Positions 31,759 to 37,839 of a DNA stretch of 37,839 nucleotides are shown here, one piece after another. The translations under genes and the position numbers were made by a program. Numbering within the stretch: the stretch's first letter is position 1; every line of letters starts with the position of its first letter. The notes below the pieces were generated by a model. It saw nothing but the letters and a program-made list of their open reading frames with translations. It made no database searches and was not told where the DNA came from. The stretch lies in contig JABYQS010000272.1 in NCBI GenBank assembly GCA_022592435.1, positions 1 through 37,839 on the forward strand, written 5' to 3'. This DNA comes from Cerioporus squamosus. Its lineage: Eukaryota > Basidiomycota > Agaricomycetes > Polyporales > Polyporaceae.

Positions 31759-32804
31759 CTTGGAGCTCGAGGGGGCGACACTCACCAGCGACTCGCATGT
31801 ACTTCGGGAACCAGATCATGGTTGGCTCTCTCTGACTTTTCAGTCCGCAATCGATCTACCAAGCTACCAAACGGTGGAAAGTCTGTATTCATTCATGAAG
31901 GAACGATGTTGTGATGTGAGATTCTGTGATCCATCCTTACTCGCTCGTCACAATGTTTTGCGCGGACAATGCAGCGCTACGTGATCGCTTGGAGAAGTGA
32001 AGGACCTTCCTATGTCGTTTCCGAAAGTCAGCAAGTATAATTCTGGTACAAAGACGTATAGAGGCTCACCGGCACCATTCATAAGTCGTACATGTTGTAA
32101 CTGAAGTAGAAAAGAGTACCTCACGCACTTCTAAGCCACTTAACTATCCGTACATAGAGTCGCGACGTCCTTCGTCCCGTCGAAATGGTGGAGATTGCTC
32201 AAGTAGCGCTGGCGAGCCCTTCGCCGCCGCCGCCGTCCAGGCATCGATTGACTATTGCATGATATGCGACCCCGCTGGGAAATATTTGACTAGGAGGATG
32301 CGGTATAGATAGGCTTGCGGAACAGATGCAGACATGGCTCCTAAAACTGAATCTGACCTTCCTGCTCGCCGCAGTGGGCTCTGCCGCGTACTGACGCTCT
32401 CCTCATATCCAACCCGACCCTCCACAGCGCCTTGATATGGTCCGGATGACTGTCCGGGTGCGAAAACGGTCAGGAACCAAGTATTCACTTACCCATGAGC
32501 CAAGCCTTCCGTGAGGTGTCACCCGAGATGTCCAGGACTCTTGCATATCCTCGCAGCCGATAAGACGAGTGACATTGAATTACGCGCGACGAAGATCTAA
32601 ATGATGGACGACTCAGAACAAGTAGAAAGAAGAGCTAGAACCCAGGAAGGCCGCGGAAACGATGGTGGTGGTATAGAACCAAAGTCAAATGACCGCGGTG
32701 GCGCCTTCACATGGGTTGACCGGCAACGGCATCGACAATAGCCTGAACTTCATGAAGAACAGGGTGAAGCATCGCCAGTCACCACCACTCCTCTCGTCCT
32801 AGCC
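31759..32804. other. No supported gene
   Basis: A minus-strand piece ending GRLGSW at a good donor GTAAGT (near 32491) and a minus frame 32488-32252 hint at an exon, but no start or chain could be made. 32600-32804 is the upstream region of the kinase-fold gene. Confidence 0.35.
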
Positions 32805-34401
32805 ATGTCCTCAGACACACAGAAGATTGGTGGCGAGTACGGCGAGGTGCGCGCGAACATCGACGCGGACAAGCTCAACGCCTACCTCAAGGCGCACGTC
32901 CCTGCGGTGGCCGCGCCGGTGAACATCAAGCAGTTTAAGGTGCGTTCGTGTCCTCGCACCCCGCGCTCATCGCTGAACATGCTCTCTAGTTCGGACAGGT
33001 CAGTGTGCTCTTGGGCGGACCCTGTGGAAGGCGTGGTTGCTGAGCGGGACGCGAGCAGTCTAACCCCACGTATTTCCTAACGGATGCAACGTGAGTGCCA
33101 GCCTGCTCATCCCGGCCCCCTCTTACAAGCCTCGTGTCCAGTTCCACCCGCTTTGTGTTGCGCAAGAAGCCTGCCGGACAGCTGCTATCCAAAACCGCAC
33201 ACCAAGTCGAACGGGAATACACCATGCTTCGCGCGTTGCACAAGCACAACACGAACCCGTCCACGCCCCCGGAGAAGAGGGTGCCCATCCCGGAACCCAT
33301 CGTGCTATGCGAGGACGTGGACGTCCTCGGCACCCCGTTCTACATCATGGAGTTCCTCGACGGGCGGATATTCACCGACCCGCGTATGCCTGAGGTCCCG
33401 CCCGAGACGCGGCGAGAATGGTCCGTCGCCCCTCCAGCTGGCCTCGTGTCTACAGATCATGTCGGTCGCGCTCGACGCGTGAGTAGCTGAGAACGTCCCC
33501 GGTCTGTGCACACGAGCCCAGCTGTCATTCCTCACGTTCACGCCGCACCTCGCTGACGAGTATACGTCCCAGCTGGCTGTCCGCGGTCCGCGTGCTGGCC
33601 ACCCTTGCCTTACTCTCGCCCGCGGAGCTTGGCCTGTCCAACTTCGCGTCAAACAGCCCCTACTTTCCACGTCAGATCAAGTCTCTTACTGCTGTATCTG
33701 AGGCACAGGCCCGAGCTGTCGACGTCGAGACTGGGAAACCGACCGGGGAGATTCCTCGCTTCGCGGAGATGGTCGCGTGGTACAAGGCGAACCTGCCGGA
33801 CGAGCGCAAGACCGGTTTGCGCATCGTGCACGGCGACTACAAGCTTGACAACCTCGTCTTCCACCCCACCGAGAACCGCGTCATCGGTATTCTGGACTGG
33901 GAGCTCTGCACGCTCGGGAGCCCGGTGAGTAGCACGTATGCGCAGGTTCAAGCGCTGTGCTGACGCCTCACTACCATAGTTGGCGGATCTTGGCAACTTC
34001 ACGCAGCCATGGTGCATATCCCCAGACAGCTTCCCGCCCAATGGAAGCCTGTCCGCTGCGTTCAAGAACAACGATGCGGAGGCCCCTATCAGCCTCGAAG
34101 AGCTGGAACGCGAATACTGTCGCATAACTAATCAGCCGTATCCCATTCCGGAGATGGTATTCGCGCGAAGCTGGATGCTCTTCAGGGTGAGTGATATTCT
34201 TGATATCTGCCATGCGTCTTCCCATTCATATCTTCGCTTCAGAGTGCAGTCATCATGCAAGGCATTGCCGCTCGATATGCGCGGCGGCAGGCGAGCTCCG
34301 AGCGGGCGCACACCTACGTGGTCGGCTTCCCGTACATGGGCCATCTCGCGTACAAGACATTGGTTGAGGCTGGCGTCGCTGGAGAAAAATCCAAGTTGTG
34401 A
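32805..34401 (+). CDS. Aminoglycoside-phosphotransferase-fold kinase, ACAD10/11 N-terminal-domain type
   Basis: Seven exons (32805-32939, 32990-32998, 33059-33090, 33142-33420, 33573-33924, 33980-34186, 34243-34401) close in phase to 390 residues. Exon 2 is only 9 nt and codes FGQ. The fold marks are [10 protein letters not shown] (glycine-rich loop equivalent), FVLRKKP with the nucleotide lysine, [17 protein letters not shown] then [10 protein letters not shown] (hinge), the catalytic HGDYKLDN at 238-245, and DWE at 260-262. Animal ACAD10/11 carry this domain fused to an acyl-CoA dehydrogenase, where it phosphorylates 4-hydroxyacyl-CoAs; fungi often have it alone, as here. No targeting signal is obvious. 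The fourth intron is long for this locus (152 nt) and contains a second CCAG followed by CTGGC, echoing the true acceptor. A role in hydroxy-fatty-acid breakdown is inference from family. Confidence 0.88.
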
Positions 34402-34643
34402 TCTGGGTGGCGATCTAGGAGGTATATATTGTTTCTTGTCAAATGTCGATGTGTATCGTAGGTTCTTGGATACGGATTGTTCTGGACGTTGTTGTGTCGC
34501 GAATTCCTGTCGACAGTCTGATAGACACGATCAATACACACAACAGTGAGGATGTGCAGGGGCGAAATAAGGAGGGGTTGTGGATCCATTAGCACATAGT
34601 AATGTACTGGCAATAAGTTACGTGTCGTGTCGTACTGTATGTG

Positions 34644-35348
34644 TCAATCCTCGCTGCAGAACCTCGTCAGGACCGAGCAGACAACGGAGAAGAGGAAGAC
34701 TCACTCAGCAGGTTCTCGTCTAAGGAAGAGGTCGATAACAGCAGAGAACGCGGCGAACGCAAGACCGCCGCCCACTACTGCTTTTGGTCCCGAGTTTCGT
34801 GCAAGGACCCCTCCGGCGACAAAACCGGCAGCTATCGGATTGACCATGTCGTTTCGCGCTCGATACTGAGAACCCCCATGGATGGTGAGCAAGTATGACA
34901 GCACACGCAAGCGGCGCACTCACCGACTCGAAGACGCACTCGATGCCCGCGAACAGCGCGCCGACCTTGCCAAACCCCTTCCCGCTACGCCACATCCCGC
35001 GACCCATCTCCTTCATGATTTCGCGGGCCTTCTGCGGCGTGCTGATGGTTTTGTCGGAGCATGGGGTCCTCGTACGCGAACGAGGAGCTCATTAGGGAGA
35101 AGACGAGCCGATGACGAAACCTAGCCAAACGAAATGCCTTCTAGGTGTGTGTCCAAGAATGCTTCGAGGACTCCGAAGGGTATGAACGCACCTCCGGCTC
35201 CTGCGATGGCCGTCTTCGCTATGCATGACTCCATGCCTATGGACATCCACCTCTCATATTTCTTGGCTTGGAAGTAAGCTTCGCGTTCTTCCTCGGTGAT
35301 CCCTGGCGGTAGTGTTTCCTTTCCCGCCGGAAATATGGGGGCAGTCAT
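34644..35348 (-). CDS. TIM22: Mitochondrial inner-membrane translocase subunit TIM22 (reading frame broken twice in this sequence)
   Basis: Exons 35192-35348, 34924-35120, 34705-34865 and 34644-34653 (introns 71, 58 and 51 nt) encode about 174 residues. TIM22 is the channel of the carrier-import translocase of the inner mitochondrial membrane. Marks: ITEEEREAYFQAKKYERWM, the Tim17/22/23-type GGFVIG..FSLMSSSFAYEDP, KAREIMKEMGRGMWRSGKGF, FAGIECVFESYRARNDMVN, and AAGFVAGGVLARNSGPKA followed by FAAFSAVIDLFLRRE. The last 10-nt exon gives a DED end; without that intron the protein would stop at 34701. Inside exon 2 the homologous frame shifts near 35107 (one base missing after GFVIG) and shifts back near 35049-35052 (one extra base, perhaps in AAAA), so the total exon length is right but about 19 codons are out of frame and include stops. 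The protein is essential in yeast, so error is likelier than loss. Divergent to LCMT1, 263 bp apart. Confidence 0.88.
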
Positions 35349-35611
35349 AGGCAGGTTCTGGCCGGTACCGGGACGTGGGTCTCTGAGACTGGAGGGTGGT
35401 GGCAAGAGCGAGAGCTGCGAGATCTACACGGTACAACTTGACCAACTGTACCTCCCACAGGATAAGCTGACGTAAGCAGGTCGAGTAAGTAAGTATAAGT
35501 ACCGGAATGAAAGCAGGCGGCTCCCGCTGATTACTCGTTCATTACCCCGTCTTCAAGATCTAGCTCACTTACTTATCCAGCACTCATTTATACCTTTAAG
35601 TCTTGACCATC

Positions 35612-36888
35612 ATGTTCCCGCCTCGAGAACGCTTGCCAGAGGGCGACGCTGCCATACGCGCCACAGACTCGGATGCTGCTCTTGCGAGGCTTTCTGCTGT
35701 TCACAAGGGCTACCTAACGGATCCGCACATCACGCCCTTCGTCTCGCGACCGCACCTCCAGCATCCTCGCCCACCCTTAATTAACATCGGAACATACGTG
35801 CGATCGGAGGCGTTGGACGAGCTTGTGGACGGCTGGCTGGGGCTGTGTGAGGCGGAGGGAACCAAATGCCAGATCGTGAGCATGGGCGCGGGGAGCGATA
35901 CGAGGTTCTGGCGGATCGCGGTGCGTACGCGGTCGAACGACTCTCATCATGTCATTGACCGGTCGCAACTCAGGCAGACGGGTCACAGGAAGGGCCTGTT
36001 GGCGAAGTACATCGAACTTGACTTTGCGGAGATTACTACGAAGAAGGCGATGGCCATACGCAAAAACCGCGAGTTGAGCGCAATTCTTGGGAAGCCCGAG
36101 GACGTCTCTCTGGGTACGCGTTGGAGCATGGAATCTGTGTACTGGAATTCATGATTCTGTTCTAGCGAACGGAGGCACCGCGCTGCACTCACCGGTCTAT
36201 CATCTGCTCGCAGCCGACCTGCGCAAACCGCCTAACGAATCCCTGGCACCTCTTCTGACATCTCCGAGCGACCCTCTGCTTTCTCCCTCTCTGCCGACTC
36301 TACTCTTATTCGAGTGCGTCTTGGTGTACATGAGTCCGGAAGCAAGCCGGAGTCTCCTGCAATGGTTCACGGACTATTTCGCCGTTGGCCCGGGTGTCCT
36401 GGGTTGCATCGTCTACGAGATGTTTGCTCTGGAAGACTCGTTTGGGAAGGTCATGGTGAACAACCTCAAGGTGAGTATTCTGCCGAGACTCAAGGCCTGA
36501 CCAGGATTGATTAGGGTCCAGGCGCGAAATGTCACATTACCTGGTGCAAAACCATACCCCACTTTCGATACCCTCCCCAATCGCTTCCTGCAGCATGGAT
36601 GGGATGTTGCACGAGCGCTCACCCTGAAGGATATCCGGAGGGAGTACATCGATCCTAACGAGCTTGAGAGGTTCGTCTTCTTACTTTGGCCTTCACCGGC
36701 GCCCAACTCACCGTAGAGTACTGTGCAGGATATCGCAGCTCGAGATGCTGGACGAAATTGAGGAGCTCGAGCTCGTGCTGGCGCACTACGCCATCACATG
36801 GGGTGTCAAGCTGCCCGCCAACTCGACCGAACTGAAGGCGCAATGGGTGAACTGGGGCCTCAAACGAAAAGCAGTGGATGAGCTGTGA
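35612..36888 (+). CDS. PPM1: Leucine carboxyl methyltransferase 1 (PP2A C-terminal methyltransferase)
   Basis: Five exons (35612-35920, 35978-36113, 36166-36470, 36522-36670, 36729-36888) close in phase to 352 residues, near the usual 330-400. The enzyme uses S-adenosylmethionine to methylate the C-terminal leucine of the PP2A catalytic subunit and so steers holoenzyme assembly. Marks: an N-terminal AIRATDSDAALARLSAVHKGYL, INIGTYVRSEALDELV, the SAM site SMGAGSDTRFW (90-100), FECVLVYMSPEASRSLLQW, IVYEMFALEDSFGKVM, and a C-terminal RRIS/RREYIDPNELERISQLEMLDEIEE. The ATG at 35612 is preferred over an upstream in-frame TTG. A TATA-like TATAAGTA at 35494-35501 lies 118 bp upstream. The gene is convergent with TMEM70-like, with stops 152 bp apart. 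Confidence 0.93.
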
Positions 36889-37039
36889 GTGCTATCGTGG
36901 AGTAGTCCCAGTAAATGTATATTATCCCAAGCTGTATCATACTGGATAGTTGTGAAACGGATGAGAGAACGCAAGGAGAGGGTTGCTTTAGCACGTACCT
37001 CAAGCACTTATATGTCTCTCGGCCCTCCACACCCGTCTC
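36889..37039. other. Shared 3' region of LCMT1 and TMEM70-like gene
   Basis: Only 151 bp separate the two convergent stop codons, so the transcripts may overlap at their 3' ends. Confidence 0.6.
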
Positions 37040-37788
37040 TCACTGAATAGGTCGACTCAGTAGCTCCTTGTGGACGTTGAAATACCTGCGGAGAATGCGG
37101 TCAAATGTACCTGCCCGTGTCGCACAGTGGAGGCCACTCACCGGACAACCTTGCCAACTTGCCGACATGTCCCCCCACCATTCTCATCCCAGCTCACCAC
37201 CCAGCTACCCAGCAACTCTCCAGCCTTATCCGCGTCTCCGCAATCGTCTCCTCCCTGGGGATGAGGCCCTCTGCCCGCGCGCTCTCGACCTCGGCGTCCG
37301 GGAGCTTGAATCCTTCCGCGAGCTCCCATGTTGCGAACGGTCTGCTCGTCGGGACGAGGAAGGCTGTGTCATACACAGTGGTGACGCGTTGATGCCAGGC
37401 AAGCGTTAGGTGGTCATTCGACCGCGTTGCCGCTCCCCGCTGCCTGCGTACCTTCGGGTTTTAACCAGCGCAGGGTGGCGACGTATGGACGGCCGACCCA
37501 CGCGACGAGGGAGGTCGACACGCCGCTTGCGGCCATAGCCATGCCAGCAAGCGCGAACCGCGCAACGACGGGCACGCTCGAGGTCGTTTCAATGACGAAT
37601 ATGAGGGGTGTTAGGGCGAAGGTGAGCGAGAGCGTAGACAGGGAGAATATCTTCAGTCGGCGGTACGTGTTGGTGAGCGGGCCGTGGTAGACCTCGTCTT
37701 CTGGCGCGACCTCAGCCTGTGCGGTCTGTGTTTCTTTGGATGGATTCGCGTCCGAAGCCGGGAGAGTCGGAGGGGTCTCCGTCGCCAT
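37040..37788 (-). CDS. TMEM70-family mitochondrial membrane protein (frame broken three times in this sequence)
   Basis: Two exons, 37142-37788 and 37040-37085 with a 56-nt intron, encode about 231 residues if the frame is corrected. In animals TMEM70 assists assembly of respiratory complexes, notably ATP synthase. Marks: a charged N-terminus, EVYHGPLTNTYRRLKIFSL, two hydrophobic helices (LSLTFALTPLIFVIETTS and RFALAGMAMAASGVSTSLVAW), GRPYVATLRW, VTTVYDTAFLVPTSRPFATWEL, and the end GKVVRYFNVHKELLSR. Three single bases are missing relative to a continuous frame: near 37422-37428 (GAATG, expected GAAATG), near 37415-37420 (ACCTAACG, expected one more C), and near 37219-37224 (GAGAG, expected GAGAAG). 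Adding three makes exon 1 end exactly in the phase that exon 2 needs. The window ends 51 bp upstream of the ATG. Some other DUF1301-type protein is the alternative identity. Confidence 0.75.
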
Positions 37789-37839
37789 GCATCTTCGAGC
37801 TGAGAAGGGGCCATGGTGCGGGGCGAGGAGAGGTGCGGG

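Noticed and set aside
1..37839. Transposons, CRISPR arrays, bacterial-type operons or viral genes
   Set aside because: I found no terminal repeats, transposase or reverse-transcriptase motifs, spacer arrays or viral replication genes; repeats found are the tandem kinase unit and one microsatellite.

Overview
The window reads as nuclear DNA of an Agaricomycete, most likely a polypore-type wood-decay basidiomycete. The reasons are GC-rich genes broken by many 46-70 nt GT-AG introns, three fungal-type FunK1 protein kinases, a one-pass membrane protein with a PPAY-type tail, and gene families typical of Polyporales. I placed gene models by matching splice phase across every intron. Nine multi-exon models close perfectly in phase over about 12 kb of coding sequence. 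Four others need one to three single-base corrections.

Layout. 1-652: N-terminal exon of a gene running off the left edge. 1422-1507: tRNA-Ala(AGC) with a 12-nt intron. 1532-4731: mostly unassigned, with one weak minus-strand gene (3773-4731). 4881-6620: membrane-anchored DUF3445 (heme-dependent oxidative N-demethylase-like) protein. 7582-9483: MFS transporter. 9664-18167: head-to-tail minus-strand array alternating a small four-helix membrane protein and FunK1 kinases (4TM-A, FunK1-1, a 4TM remnant, FunK1-2, 4TM-C), created by tandem duplication of a ~3.4 kb unit. 19316-20654: PEP-mutase/isocitrate-lyase superfamily enzyme, probably oxaloacetate hydrolase-like. 22400-22827: weak small gene. 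23098-25298: flavocytochrome b2 (L-lactate dehydrogenase). 25573-26923: one-pass membrane glycoprotein-like protein. 28168-30724: third, divergent FunK1. 31065-31758: weak orphan gene with a poly-Thr tail. 32805-34401: ACAD10/11-type aminoglycoside-phosphotransferase-fold kinase. 34644-35348: TIM22. 35612-36888: leucine carboxyl methyltransferase (LCMT1/PPM1). 37040-37788: TMEM70-like mitochondrial protein.

How genes may work together. The lactate dehydrogenase and the oxaloacetate-lyase-like enzyme point to organic-acid metabolism (pyruvate, oxalate). The right end is rich in housekeeping mitochondrial and regulatory genes (TIM22, TMEM70, LCMT1). The central array suggests that FunK1 kinases and the small 4TM proteins evolve as a linked pair; that link is inference from gene order only.

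The main caveat is that FunK1-1, FunK1-3, TIM22 and TMEM70 carry single-base indels, most of which look like contractions of very short homopolymers. TIM22 is essential, so at least some of these are more likely assembly errors than true pseudogenes.
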